DNA from: Dialister hominis
GTDB lineage: Bacteria; Bacillota; Negativicutes; Veillonellales; Dialisteraceae
NCBI RefSeq assembly: GCF_007164725.1
Contig: NZ_AP019697.1
Coordinates: forward strand, 62,001-126,000
DNA length: 64,000 nucleotides
Direction of reading: 5' to 3'
In this document: positions 36,283 through 45,900 of the stretch, in pieces
Position numbering within the stretch: position 1 is the stretch's first letter
Layout of the letters: every line of letters begins with the position of its first letter
Program-made: the position numbers and the translations under genes
The notes under the pieces: generated by a model
The model's database searches: none
Told to the model about the DNA's origin: nothing
The model's input: the letters and a program-made list of their open reading frames with translations, nothing else

Positions 36283-37434
36283 ATGAATATCGAGCGGTTT
36301 GGCGTGGAAGAATGGATGGACAAGTACGAATCGGATGCAAAATACAATATCACCGACACCTGCGCCCGTCCCATGACGCTGAAGGAACTCTTTGCCCTTG
36401 CGGGAGAAGACAGGGAAGATTTCGTGGAAGCTCTCTTTGAGAAGGAGCAGTCCTACGGAAGCATTTACGGCCTTGCCTCTCTCAAGGAAGAAATCGCCGG
36501 GCTCTATGAGACGATCACCCCGGACGATATCCTTACCCAGCATGGCGCGACCGGCGGAAACCAGCACGTCCTTTTCTCCCTCGTACGTCCCGGAGACAGG
36601 GTCGTCGCTTTTTCCCCGAGCTACCAGCAGTTTTACTCGACGCCCCGCGCTCTTGGAGCCAATGTCACGGTGCTGAAGCTCCGACGAAGCAATGGATTCC
36701 TTCCCGATCTTGACGAACTCAGGAAAGCCGCTGCAAGGGGCCTCCGCCTCATCTGCATCAACAATCCGAACAACCCGACCGGTTCCCTCATCCCAGAAGA
36801 CATGATGAAGGAAATCGTCGAGATTGCAAGGAGCTCCGGCACCTACATCCTCTGCGATGAAGTCTATGCCGGCGTTTCCATCGAAGGCGCTGCCTGCCCA
36901 TCGATTGCCGACCTTTACGAAAAAGGCATCGCGACAGGCTCCATGTCCAAAGCCTTCTCTCTGGCAGGACTCCGCCTCGGATGGCTGGCAACAAAGAGCC
37001 AGGAAGCCCTCCGCCAGTTCAAGCGCGTCCGGGACTATGACCTTGTCAGCTGCGGACTTTTCGATGAGGAAACGGCAGCCCTTGCGCTCCGCCATAAGGA
37101 AAAAATCCTTGAAAGGAACCGCGCTATCCTCCGCGAAAACCTTCCCATCCTCGATGCATGGGTCAAGGAGGAGCCGCGCACTTCCTACGTCAGGCCGAGA
37201 GCCGGCACGATGGCGCTTGTCTACTATGACCTTGACATCGACTCCGACATTTTCAGTCAGAGAATGTTTAAGGAAACCGGCGCATTCGCTGTCCCGGGCA
37301 CCTGCTTTGAGGAAAGAAGAGCCCTCCGCATCGGCTACGGCCATGATGGAGAAGCCCTGAAGGAAGGCCTTTCCGTCGTCAGCTCCTTCATGAGGAAGCT
37401 GGAAGAAGAAGGAATCCCAGTCATAAAAGAATAA
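36283..37434 (+). CDS. Class I/II PLP-dependent aminotransferase
   Basis: 383 aa, fold-type I PLP enzyme. NNPNNPTG (about 160-167), CDEVY (about 191-195) and the Schiff-base lysine in GSMSKAFSLAGLRLGW (K223) are present. The C-terminal RIGYGHDG carries the carboxylate-binding Arg. Substrate pair not predictable; it could be an aspartate/alanine-type transaminase or a C-S lyase relative. It stands alone between the MntP gene and a structured leader for the DMT pair. Confidence 0.87.
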   Translation: MNIERFGVEEWMDKYESDAKYNITDTCARPMTLKELFALAGEDREDFVEALFEKEQSYGSIYGLASLKEEIAGLYETITPDDILTQHGATGGNQHVLFSLVRPGDRVVAFSPSYQQFYSTPRALGANVTVLKLRRSNGFLPDLDELRKAAARGLRLICINNPNNPTGSLIPEDMMKEIVEIARSSGTYILCDEVYAGVSIEGAACPSIADLYEKGIATGSMSKAFSLAGLRLGWLATKSQEALRQFKRVRDYDLVSCGLFDEETAALALRHKEKILERNRAILRENLPILDAWVKEEPRTSYVRPRAGTMALVYYDLDIDSDIFSQRMFKETGAFAVPGTCFEERRALRIGYGHDGEALKEGLSVVSSFMRKLEEEGIPVIKE

Positions 37435-37443
37435 CCAATACCC

Positions 37444-37551
37444 CTTGTCCCGCCACCGGGTTGGACAAGATGGACGGAAGTCCGAAGGTGTTTCAGCAGT
37501 TCTCCGTAGGTACGGCACAGCCGGGAGAGAACAGCTGGAGCACCTTTTTTT
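37444..37551 (+). promoter_or_regulatory. Three-hairpin leader ending in a terminator, before the DMT pair
   Basis: CTTGTCC/GGACAAG (37444-37469), GGAC-GGAA-GTCC (37472-37483), then a long stem GGTG...CAGC...GTTCTC with GAGAAC...GCTG...CACC (37487-37544), interrupted by symmetrical internal loops and followed by seven Ts. It may simply terminate the aminotransferase gene, but the ordered hairpins and the long loop (CGTAGGTACGG) suggest a cis-regulator of the transporter genes. No riboswitch class was recognised. Confidence 0.5.
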
Positions 37552-37584
37552 AATCATAAATGGAAAATGGAAAGAGGTATCGTT

Positions 37585-38016
37585 ATGGAATTATTTGCCC
37601 TATGGTGGCCGGTCGCACTCGTCGTCGGCGCCGATGTCATTTACCAGGTCTGCGCGAAGAAACTCTCCTCGCATGCCAGCCCCATGGCAGCCCTGGGTGT
37701 CACCTATATCGCAAGCGCCATCGTCTGCGCCGTTCTTTTTGAAATCATGGTGCCGGGAAAGAGCATCTTTGCCGAGCTCCTCCTCGTCCAGCCTGCGGCT
37801 ATCGTCGTAGGCGCTGCCATTGCAGGCCTTGAAGTCGGATCCATTTACATGTACAGGGCAGGCTGGCCGATGAACGTGGGTTTCATCGTCTACACCGCCT
37901 CCATCGTCGTCGTCCTTGCCATCGTCGGAAGCGTCTTCTACGGAGACTCGATGAGCTGGATGCGCCTTGCCGGCATCCTTCTCACACTGACCGGCATGTT
38001 CTGCATCGTGAAATAG
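37585..38016 (+). CDS. Half-size EamA/DMT-family transporter, first of a pair
   Basis: 143 aa with about five hydrophobic helices, equivalent to one EamA repeat. The ATG at 37585 is chosen because AGAGGT precedes it; the upstream ATG at 37567 lacks such a site. Conserved pieces include DVIYQVCAKKLS and GLEVGSIYMYRAGWPMNVGFIVYTAS. The following gene encodes a similar protein 9 bases later, so the pair probably forms a heterodimer of the sort seen among paired small multidrug-resistance-like transporters. Substrate unknown. Confidence 0.8.
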   Translation: MELFALWWPVALVVGADVIYQVCAKKLSSHASPMAALGVTYIASAIVCAVLFEIMVPGKSIFAELLLVQPAAIVVGAAIAGLEVGSIYMYRAGWPMNVGFIVYTASIVVVLAIVGSVFYGDSMSWMRLAGILLTLTGMFCIVK

Positions 38017-38025
38017 GAGGGGACT

Positions 38026-38457
38026 ATGTTTAAATTCTGGTGGCCGATCGGCCTTATCATCTTATCAAGTGTCGGATACCAGGTCGGGCTGAAGGAAGTC
38101 TCGACCGGTATGGATCCCTTCGTCGCGCTCGTCGTGACCTACCTCGTCGCATCCGCCGTTTCCTTTGCCATTTACTTCATCCAGGGGACAGGGGAAGCAG
38201 GATGGAAGAAGGACATCTTCACCATCAATCCGGCGGCCCTCGGTCTTGGCGCTGCCATCGTCGGCATCGAGCTTGGGAACGTCTACATGTACCAGGCAGG
38301 CTGGACCGTCAATACCGCCTTCATCGTGTCGAACGGCCTTATCGTCCTCGCCCTCATGGTCATGGGGACCCTCCTTTACGGAGAAAAGATCACCCCGAGG
38401 AAGATCCTGGGCGTCGTCATTTCCATGGCAGGCATCGCCGCCATCACATTGGGCTGA
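38026..38457 (+). CDS. Half-size EamA/DMT-family transporter, second of a pair
   Basis: 143 aa, homologous to the preceding protein: SSVGYQVGLKEVS for DVIYQVCAKKLS, and GIELGNVYMYQAGWTVNTAFIVSNG for the corresponding segment. About five membrane helices. AGGAGG lies 6-7 bases before the ATG, and the 9-base gap points to cotranscription. Two matching half-transporters with probably opposite membrane orientation is the likely arrangement; inside/outside charge bias should be checked. Confidence 0.8.
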   Translation: MFKFWWPIGLIILSSVGYQVGLKEVSTGMDPFVALVVTYLVASAVSFAIYFIQGTGEAGWKKDIFTINPAALGLGAAIVGIELGNVYMYQAGWTVNTAFIVSNGLIVLALMVMGTLLYGEKITPRKILGVVISMAGIAAITLG

Positions 38458-38482
38458 CAAGTATTTCCGTCTGTTGTATAAT
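38454..38482 (+). promoter_or_regulatory. Promoter of the helicase gene
   Basis: CTGACA (38454-38459), 17-base spacer, TATAAT (38477-38482), partly inside the end of the previous gene. Confidence 0.7.
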
Positions 38483-38511
38483 GAAATAAGAATATCAGTT
38501 CGGAGGGAAAT

Positions 38512-40662
38512 ATGGACATACTGGAAGGACTCAATGAGAAACAGATCGAAGCCGTCACCACGACAGAAGGCTACGTGCGCGTCATCGCAGGCGCAGGCTC
38601 GGGCAAGACACGCGCCCTTGCCAGCCGTTTCGCCTACCTTGTGAACGACCTCGGCATCATGCCAGGCCACATACTCTGCGTCACATTCACGAATAAATCC
38701 GCACGCGAAATGGCCATGCGCATCCACCGCCTGACCGGCGACAACGACACAGGATACATCAATACATTCCACGGCTTCTGCGTCTCCGTCCTGCAGGAAG
38801 ACAGCTTTGCCGTTTCCTATCCGAAGAATTTCCTCGTCATCGACAACTCCGACATCGATGAGATGCTCGCCATCATTTATGAGGAAATGGGCCTCACCCT
38901 GCGCGACATGCCCTTCAACAAAGCGCGCGACATGATCGAAATGAAGAAGTGCGTCTGGGAACCGGAATACTACAAGGACATGATTGCCATGCCGCTTCAG
39001 GTCCTCTATGAAAGGTACCATACCGCGACGACCGTCCAGGACATCATTTTCTACGGCTACCTGTACCAGGAAAAGAAATGCTTCGCTCTGGACTACAACG
39101 ACCTCATCAAATTCACGCTCTACATCTTTGAGGAAAATGAGGAAATCCGCCTCAAGTGGCAGAAGCTCCTCGAATACATCATGCTCGATGAATTCCAGGA
39201 TATCGACCCGCTTCAGTACAAGCTGATGGAAGCCCTCTGCGGCTACCACAACAACCTCTTCATCGTCGGCGATCCCGACCAGACCATTTACACATGGCGC
39301 GGCGCCAATATCCGTTTCCTTCTGGACTTTGACAAGAAATTTCCAAACGTCAAGACCATCCTCATGAATGACAACTACCGCTCAAGCCCTGAAATCCTTG
39401 CTGCGGCAAACTCCCTCATCGCCAAGAACAAGAACCGTTTCAACAAGAACCTCATTGCCCACAGGCCAAGCGGGCCGAAGGTCACCTGCTTCATGGGAAA
39501 GACAGCGGGCGAGGAAGCAGACCGCGTGGCAAAGGAAATCATAGAGCTCCATAAGAAGGGCGTCCCGTACAAGGACATCACGCTCCTTTACCGCGCCCAC
39601 TACGTCACAAGGAACCTCGAGGAAAAGCTCCTCAAGAAGAAAATCCCGTACACCATTTACAGCGGCACGCAGTTCTTCGGAAGGATGGAAATCAAGGACG
39701 CCCTCTGCTACCTGCGCATGATTGTCAGCCAGGACGACATGGCTTTCCGGAGAATCATCAATAAGCCGAAAAGAAATATCGGGCAGCGCCGCATGGAATT
39801 CCTCACGAATTACGCCTCTGAAAACGGCTGCACACTCTTTGAAGCCCTCAGGAAGAATGTCGAGGAACCCACGCTGAAACGCACAGGCGCCGCCGATTTC
39901 ATCGAACTCATCGATACCTTTGCCAAAGACAGCGAAGGGAAACCCGTCTCCGAGGTCCTCTCTGCCATCCTTGACGAAAGCGGGTACGAGAAAATGCTTC
40001 GCACTGAAGGCAGCCAGGAACGTCTCGACAATCTGGCGGAACTCAAGCAGTCTGTCTTCGAATATGAAACCACCTGCGGCGAAGAGACGAACATCGTCCA
40101 TTATCTGGAGCACGCTGCCCTTTTCTCAAGCATGGACACCGGCGAAGGACAGGACAAAGTGAAGCTCATGACCGTCCATACCGCCAAGGGCCTTGAATTC
40201 CCGTACGTCTTCATCTGCGGCATGAACGAAGGCATCTTCCCGTCAAGGAAGACAAGGACAGTGAATGGCATGGAAGAAGAAAGACGCCTTGCCTTCGTTG
40301 CCATGACAAGAGCCGAAAAAGCCCTCTACATCACGGAAGCCGGCGGCGCCAACCTCGACGGCTCGCCAAGATACCCGTCAAGATTCATCCTGGACATCGA
40401 CAGGGACAAGCTTGAATTCGATTCGCCCGTCGATGAACAGCTCATGAAGGAAACCATGGTCTACGTAGGAAGATCGACCGCCTTCCTGCAGGAAGACAAA
40501 GACGAAACAACCATGGAAGCAGGCACCCGCGTCCGCCATCCCGTCTTCGGCCCGGGCACCATCGTCGAAGTCGATGGAAGCGCCCATGCCTACCTCATCA
40601 AATTTGACAGCATGCCCACCATGCGCCAGATCTCCTTCCACGCAAGACTGTTCAAATTGTAA
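38512..40662 (+). CDS. UvrD/PcrA-family ATP-dependent DNA helicase
   Basis: 716 aa, superfamily 1A 3'-5' helicase. Walker A AGAGSGKTR (about 26-34), motif Ia VTFTNKSAREM, motif II LDEFQD (about 225-230), motif III GDPDQTIYTWRGA, motif IV region NYRSSPEIL, motif V TVHTAKGLEFPYVF and motif VI RRLAFVAMTRAE. The C-terminal VRHPVFGPGTIVEVDG resembles the Tudor-like RNA-polymerase-binding end of PcrA, which favours PcrA over Rep. Role: replication and repair. GGAGGG precedes the ATG. Confidence 0.92.
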   Translation: MDILEGLNEKQIEAVTTTEGYVRVIAGAGSGKTRALASRFAYLVNDLGIMPGHILCVTFTNKSAREMAMRIHRLTGDNDTGYINTFHGFCVSVLQEDSFAVSYPKNFLVIDNSDIDEMLAIIYEEMGLTLRDMPFNKARDMIEMKKCVWEPEYYKDMIAMPLQVLYERYHTATTVQDIIFYGYLYQEKKCFALDYNDLIKFTLYIFEENEEIRLKWQKLLEYIMLDEFQDIDPLQYKLMEALCGYHNNLFIVGDPDQTIYTWRGANIRFLLDFDKKFPNVKTILMNDNYRSSPEILAAANSLIAKNKNRFNKNLIAHRPSGPKVTCFMGKTAGEEADRVAKEIIELHKKGVPYKDITLLYRAHYVTRNLEEKLLKKKIPYTIYSGTQFFGRMEIKDALCYLRMIVSQDDMAFRRIINKPKRNIGQRRMEFLTNYASENGCTLFEALRKNVEEPTLKRTGAADFIELIDTFAKDSEGKPVSEVLSAILDESGYEKMLRTEGSQERLDNLAELKQSVFEYETTCGEETNIVHYLEHAALFSSMDTGEGQDKVKLMTVHTAKGLEFPYVFICGMNEGIFPSRKTRTVNGMEEERRLAFVAMTRAEKALYITEAGGANLDGSPRYPSRFILDIDRDKLEFDSPVDEQLMKETMVYVGRSTAFLQEDKDETTMEAGTRVRHPVFGPGTIVEVDGSAHAYLIKFDSMPTMRQISFHARLFKL

Positions 40663-40743
40663 TCTGTAATCAAAAAAGGCTGCACAGATAACAATTCCCT
40701 CACAAAAATAAAAAAAGTATACTTTCGGATAATACACAACCGA

Positions 40744-40783
40744 CATTCCCTGTTTTATAACTAAGACAGGGAATTTTATATTG
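40744..40783 (+). terminator. Hairpin before the autotransporter gene
   Basis: ATTCCCTGT pairs with ACAGGGAAT around TTTATAACTAAG, then TTTATATTG. It could end the helicase transcript or be a leader hairpin of the next gene. Confidence 0.5.
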
Positions 40784-40792
40784 TTCTAAAGA

Positions 40793-43700
40793 ATGAGGCG
40801 AATGGGAATGAAAAACGGGAAGGTTTTCTTAAGGCTGTCAGTGATAGCTCTTCTCTTAGCCTGCACATCAGGGACGATAGTACAGGCAGAAGATGTATCC
40901 GGCAAAGTGAATGAAGTTTCAGAAAGTGCGGAAGATACTGTCTACGGCGGAAATGCCGCAGACGGCAGCGCATTGAATAATCAGCTCTCCATCACGAAAG
41001 AAGCATCCGTCAATGGATCCGCATACAGCGGCTATTCATCAAACGGAGAAGCTTCCGGAAATACTTTGAAAATCACGAGGACAGGAACCATCTACGAGAG
41101 CGCGGAAGGCGGCTACGTGAATTCTGGAAGCGGAGCAGTCTCATGCAATAAAGTTTTCATGGAAAGCGGCGAAGTAGTACAATCTATCAACAGCGGCAGT
41201 ACGGGCGGCAGCGGTGACGCCACAGGAAACAGCATCGAATTAAGCGGCGGGACAGTTACGGTTTCTGTCTACGGCGGTGTTTCCGCAGGAGGTAATGCGA
41301 AGGGAAACAGCGTGACGATCGGGGGCGGCAGCATTGATGCAAAAGCCGGGAACGTTTATGGCGGCGTGACTTTGACGAGTGAGAGCGCCGAATCGTCAGG
41401 AAATTATCTTTATATCAAAGAATCCGGCACGGTTGACGCGAATGCTTATGGCGGTTATTCCGGTTTCGGCTCAGCTCTGAAAAATATAGTGACGATGACA
41501 GGCGGCACCGTGGGAGACTGCCTCTATGGAGGCCGCGTCTCTGAAAAAAGCAATGGCGAAGCTTCCTACAATGAAGTGACCATAAGCGGCGGCACAGTTT
41601 CTAATGATGTCATCGGAGGCTATTCTCAAAATGGCGATGTCATCGGGAACAAGGTTACCGTGGAAGGCACGGCCACAGTAAAGGGAACTGATTACAGCGA
41701 TGTTTATGGCAGCTACTCAATAGACGGCAAAGCTTCTGGCAATCAGGTGCAAATGACAGGCGGCAGCGTGCAGAGTGAAATCAGCGGTGCCTTCTCTTAT
41801 AAAGGCGATGCCATAAATAATACTCTGACAATATCAGGCGGAACCGTGGATGGTTATGCATCCGGCGGCTCTTCAGACGCTGGTGCTGTGACAGGAAATA
41901 TCATTACAATCAGCGAAAATGGTACAATAAAAAATGATGCAGTGGGAGGCCTTTTGTCTGAAGGAACCAAGGGTACCTCAGGAAACCAGGCCATCATGAC
42001 CGGAGGCAGTGTCGGCGGAAATCTGATTGGCGGATATATCATGATAAGCAGTCCGTCAAATGCGGATAATACCGTCACCGTGACAGGCGGGACATTCGGT
42101 GAAGAAACGAGCGTCTATGGCGGGTATACAGAAGAAGGCGATGCTTCCGGAAACAAAGTGACGATCCAGGATGTGACCGTCAATGGCTATGCCGAGGGCG
42201 GCTATTCAGGCGGCGGTTCCGTGACGGGCAATACGCTTGCCATCAGCGGCAATTCCTATGTTAAAGAAAATGCATATGGAGGCCTTCTTTACTTTGCAGA
42301 TGGCACCGTTTCTGGAAATAAAGTACTCCTGAGCGGCGGTACCGTTTCCGGTCAGGCGGCCGGCGGTATGTCCTTCCTTGGTGATGCAGTAGAAGTTTCA
42401 GGCAATGAAATCACTGTGACAGGCGGCACCATCGAAGAAGGTGTGTATGGCGGCCTTGCGCAGCTTGGCGGCAATGCTTCGGGCAACACCGTGACAATCA
42501 GCGGCGGAACCATTAATAAGTATGTATACGGCGGCAGCGCCGATTCCGGCACGGCTTCGAATAATACAGTCAATATTTACGGAGGCACCTTCAAATCAGA
42601 TACCAGGCTCTATGGCGGTTTCTCTGATGACAGCAGCGGCAATACACTGAATTTCTATACGAAAGGCATAACCGTAGACAAGCTCGGTTATTTCCAGAAT
42701 CTGAGTTTCTATGTCCCGGAAGATACGACGGCAGGAGAAACGATCCTGACCGTGACAAGCACGGCTGACGTCAGCGGTGCATCCATCAGGGCATCCGTCT
42801 ACGACTCCATGAAGATGAGCCCCGGCGATACGATCACGCTGATCGACGGCAGGAGCGGCCTTACAGCTGAGGACACAGACTATGGCATGATGAGCGGCAG
42901 CAGCACGGTCACGGACGCTGCGTTCCTCAGAAGAGAAGTGAATATCCGGAAAGACGGAGACAAGGTCATCCTCGAAGTTCCTGAGGACAGCGTACCATCC
43001 CTCCTTTCTGACACGAAACTCCTCGCCGAAGCAAGGGAAGCTTCCATTGAGACACTTTGGAATGCGTCCGACATAGTCTTCTCTTTCGTACTGGTGGATT
43101 CATGCCGTACGCATCCATCGGCGGCTTCGATCTTCGCCATGAAACGGGATCGTATATCGATACGGCCGGCCTGAATGCGAACATCGGCTTTGCCCGCCAG
43201 TACGAAAGAGAAGACTATGTCGATACACTGATGCCATTCTTCGAATACGGCAGGAGCAACTACACCAGCCACCTGGATGATGGTGCAAGAGCCGATGGCG
43301 ATCAGCACTATACAGGAGCAGGCGTACTCTACCGCCGCGACCGTAAAGACGGACTCCACTATGAGGCACTCGTCCGCGCAGGCCATCTCTCCGGTGACTT
43401 CAAAGGAAAGATTGACGGCTATGACGCCTCCTACGACAGCGGCGCTCCATATATCGCCGCCATAGCAGGCCTTGGCAAAGTCGTTACCAGAGACACTAAC
43501 TCCTTAGACTATTATGGCAAATTCTTCTGGACGCACCTTGGAAGCGACAACGTCCGGATTGATAATACATTAGGCAGTTCCCGGTATGATTTCGATTCCA
43601 TCGATTCCTACCGTACAAGACTCGGCGTAAGATGGACGAAAGACATTTCCGACATCGGATCCTGCTACGCAGGCATCGGCTGGGATTATGAATTTGACAG

Positions 43701-43893
43701 CAAGGCAAGAGCCAGCTACAGGAGCTTCAATACTCCAAGTCCTTCCGCAGAAGGATCGAGCGGCTTCCTCGAACTTGGCTGGAAGAGCAGACTGACAAAA
43801 GAAAACCCGTGGGGCGCAGACGTCAACGTCACAGGCTGGGCTGGAAAACAGCGCGGCGTGACCTACACACTCTCCGTCTCAAGAGCATTTTAA
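40793..43893 (+). pseudogene. Autotransporter adhesin, split by a frameshift before the beta-barrel
   Basis: The first frame (40793-43174, 793 aa) has a signal peptide (LLLACTSGTIVQAE region) and a long passenger of repeated units of about 20-45 residues on the pattern SGGTV..VYGGYS..G.ASGN.VTI, typical of beta-helix autotransporters. It continues to ..EASIETLWNASDIVFS and then runs into unrelated sequence and a stop. The C-terminal barrel is in another frame (to 43893): GGFMPYASIGGFDLRHETGSY... ending ..YTLSVSRAF with the terminal Phe required for outer-membrane insertion. One base lost (or two gained) around 43080-43100 explains both. It may be a true pseudogene, a reversible phase switch or a sequencing error. 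Confidence 0.82.
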
Positions 43894-43952
43894 TTGATGA
43901 AGGTTATCTCCCTCTCCCAAGGGAGTTAACTGATAGATTCCCACCCACTTAT

Positions 43953-44054
43953 GGAAAAGCAGGCATACTCCACCTTCCCGGGAGATGCCTGCTTTTCCAA
44001 TGCAAAAAAAAAGGCTGTGGCAAAATGATTAACCATTTTGCCACAGCCCCTTTT
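43953..44054. terminator. Double bidirectional terminator between convergent genes
   Basis: First hairpin GGAAAAGCAGGCA/TGCCTGCTTTTCC (43953-43998). Second hairpin GGCTGTGGCAAAATG with its complement (44013-44048), flanked by an A-run on one side and T-run on the other, so it works for both strands. The second stem resembles the terminal sequence of the IS1182 element at 59416-59454. Confidence 0.8.
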
Positions 44055-44062
44055 AAATGCAA

Positions 44063-45373
44063 TTATTCTTCCGTCCCTTCGAGCTGCTTGCCCGGATTGA
44101 CGAAGAGCCATGCTGCGATGGCAATGATGCCAAAGAGTGCGGTGTAGGTGAATGCATTGTTCCAGCCATAGTTGGTGACGAAGAATGCAGTGACGATCGG
44201 AGCGAGGACGCCGCCGACATTTCCCCAGAGGTTCATCCAGCCGGATACGGAGCCGGTGTACTTGCCGCCGAGGGAAATAACAGTGGACCAGCTGGCGCTC
44301 ATGGAGAAGCCGAGTGCGCCTAAGGAAACGCTCATCCAGAAAATCGTTGCTGCTGCGCCGCTTGCGGTATGCGCTGCGATGTAAAGACCGAGGGAGGTGA
44401 CAGCGACGCCTGCCATAGCGGTGAAAGTACGCATGGTGTACTGGCGGCTTGAGTTCTTGCTGTGTGCCATACGGTCAGAGAGGAAGCCGGCGGTGAATAC
44501 CATAGCCATCAGTGCGAGCCACGGGAAGGAAGCCCAGATGCCCATAGATTTCAGGGACAGGTTGTGGACTTCAGTCAGGTAGAGAGGCAGCCATGCGAGG
44601 AATACGTACATGATGTAGTCGACGACGAAGAACTGGATGCCCAGTGCCCAGAACTGACGGGAACGGAGAAAACGGCCCCAGGGAGCAGATTTCTTTTCTG
44701 CGGAGAGGCTGCGTCCTTCATTGATGAATGCTGCTTCTTCCTCATTGACATACGGGCTGTCCTTTGGATTGTCCTGCGCATAGCGGTGCCAGACCCAGGC
44801 GAGGACGCATCCTGCCAGACCGAAGATGATGAAGACAGCATGCCAGCCAAGAGCGGCGATGAGAGCGACGGTAACCATCGGGCCGATGACGGGTCCGAAG
44901 AAAGTGCCCAGAAGGATGGCGCTGCTTGCCTTGCCTTTTTCATCCTTGTTGAACCAGTTGAAAGTCGCCTGCCCCAGAGACGGGAAAACAGGACCTTCAC
45001 CAAGACCGAAAGCCAGACGGACAGCGGCAAAGCTTGCCTTGCCCTGAGCAAAAGCGGTGAGCGCTGTGAAGACAGACCACCAGAGTATAGCGCCGGCGCC
45101 GGTTTTGCGCAGGCCGAAACGTTCAGCGAGCATGCCGCCAGGGACCTGCATCAGCGCATAGCCTGCGAAGAAGCAAGTCTGGAGGAAGCCCATATCCATT
45201 TTATCAAAGCCAAATTCCTGCATAATGACAGGGGTTGCGACGGACAAATTGACCCGGTCCATGTAAGCGACGAAGCTGATCAGGAAAATAAGGAAGGCAA
45301 TCTTCCAGCGAAAATTAGTCATAGTACGTGTTTTGGCCTGCGGAACGGCGTCCGCGGTGATGGTTCTTTCCAT
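44063..45373 (-). CDS. MFS transporter, anion:cation symporter type
   Basis: 436 aa with twelve predicted spans. The N-terminal AYMDRVNLSVATPVI and GMLAERFGLRKTGAG match the ACS-type MFS subfamily, whose members take up sugar acids, sialic acid or small organic anions; YTGSVSGWMNLWGNVGG is another typical region. The start at 45373 follows AAAGGGG. The gene is preceded by a T-box leader, so its expression should respond to a particular uncharged tRNA. That suggests transport of an amino acid, precursor or related compound rather than a sugar acid. Confidence 0.87.
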   Translation of the reverse strand: MERTITADAVPQAKTRTMTNFRWKIAFLIFLISFVAYMDRVNLSVATPVIMQEFGFDKMDMGFLQTCFFAGYALMQVPGGMLAERFGLRKTGAGAILWWSVFTALTAFAQGKASFAAVRLAFGLGEGPVFPSLGQATFNWFNKDEKGKASSAILLGTFFGPVIGPMVTVALIAALGWHAVFIIFGLAGCVLAWVWHRYAQDNPKDSPYVNEEEAAFINEGRSLSAEKKSAPWGRFLRSRQFWALGIQFFVVDYIMYVFLAWLPLYLTEVHNLSLKSMGIWASFPWLALMAMVFTAGFLSDRMAHSKNSSRQYTMRTFTAMAGVAVTSLGLYIAAHTASGAAATIFWMSVSLGALGFSMSASWSTVISLGGKYTGSVSGWMNLWGNVGGVLAPIVTAFFVTNYGWNNAFTYTALFGIIAIAAWLFVNPGKQLEGTEE

Positions 45374-45437
45374 AATCAGATACCCCTTTCATTAATCATT
45401 TTGAATCCTTATCCTTTTCCTCACATGCATCAAGGGT

Positions 45438-45722
45438 GCAAAAAGCCCCTGCTGCTCTTTATAGAGCAACAGGGGCGAAGGTTCGCGGTACCACCCTGTC
45501 ATTATTCTTTGTGCTGATGACAGACTGCCTGTAACGAAGGCTTGCGGCTGTATCTGGGAATCCCGGGTGCTCCTCGATACAGCGACTCCCAAGTGATATG
45601 GAAATGGATCCGATCCGCCGGTTCTCAGCTTTCCCGGCTCTCTGTAAGATACTTGATGTCCAATCCCAGCTTGTTCATTGTCTCTTAGCGGTACTATTGT
45701 CAACGGTACCTTGGTAGTGAGT
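45438..45722 (-). ncRNA. T-box riboswitch upstream of the MFS gene
   Basis: On the minus strand, a stem I region with AGAGAGCCGG...GAGAACCGGC is followed by the T-box AGGGTGGTACCGCG (complement at about 45484-45498) and then a terminator GCCCCTGTTGCTCT... with its complement and a T-run (45440-45476). The TGGT in the antiterminator bulge predicts a tRNA with discriminator base A. The specifier codon is not resolved by eye: ATC and TTC are visible near the expected place (about 45590-45610). Confidence 0.88.
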
Positions 45723-45729
45723 TGGGTTC

Positions 45730-45758
45730 ATTATCCATGAAACGGAGAAACTTGTCAA
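45730..45758 (-). promoter_or_regulatory. Promoter of the T-box transcript
   Basis: Minus strand TTGACA (45758-45753), 17-base spacer, GATAAT (45735-45730). Confidence 0.75.
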
Positions 45759-45858
45759 GAAGAATTTACTCATTTTTATAAAGTGTACTATATATCTCCT
45801 CAAAAAGGGCTGAAGATGGCACTTTTTAAGCCCTTCCCATGCTAGAATGTCCCAAATC

Positions 45859-45897
45859 AAAAAGAGCCATGAAATGATTTCCATTTCATAGCTCTTC
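45859..45897 (-). terminator. Terminator of the ABC transporter operon
   Basis: On the minus strand AAGAGCTATGAAATG pairs with CATTTCATGGCTCTT, followed by TTTGA. It lies immediately after the last ABC gene. Confidence 0.75.
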
Positions 45898-45900
45898 TTA

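Noticed and set aside
37444-37500. Similarity of GGACAAGATGG to the guanidine-III riboswitch
   Set aside because: GGACAAG is fully used in a simple hairpin with CTTGTCC, and the pseudoknot partner box of that class is missing.
43057-43174. Programmed frameshifting to join the autotransporter halves
   Set aside because: No slippery heptamer or downstream pseudoknot is apparent; a simple indel is the more economical explanation.
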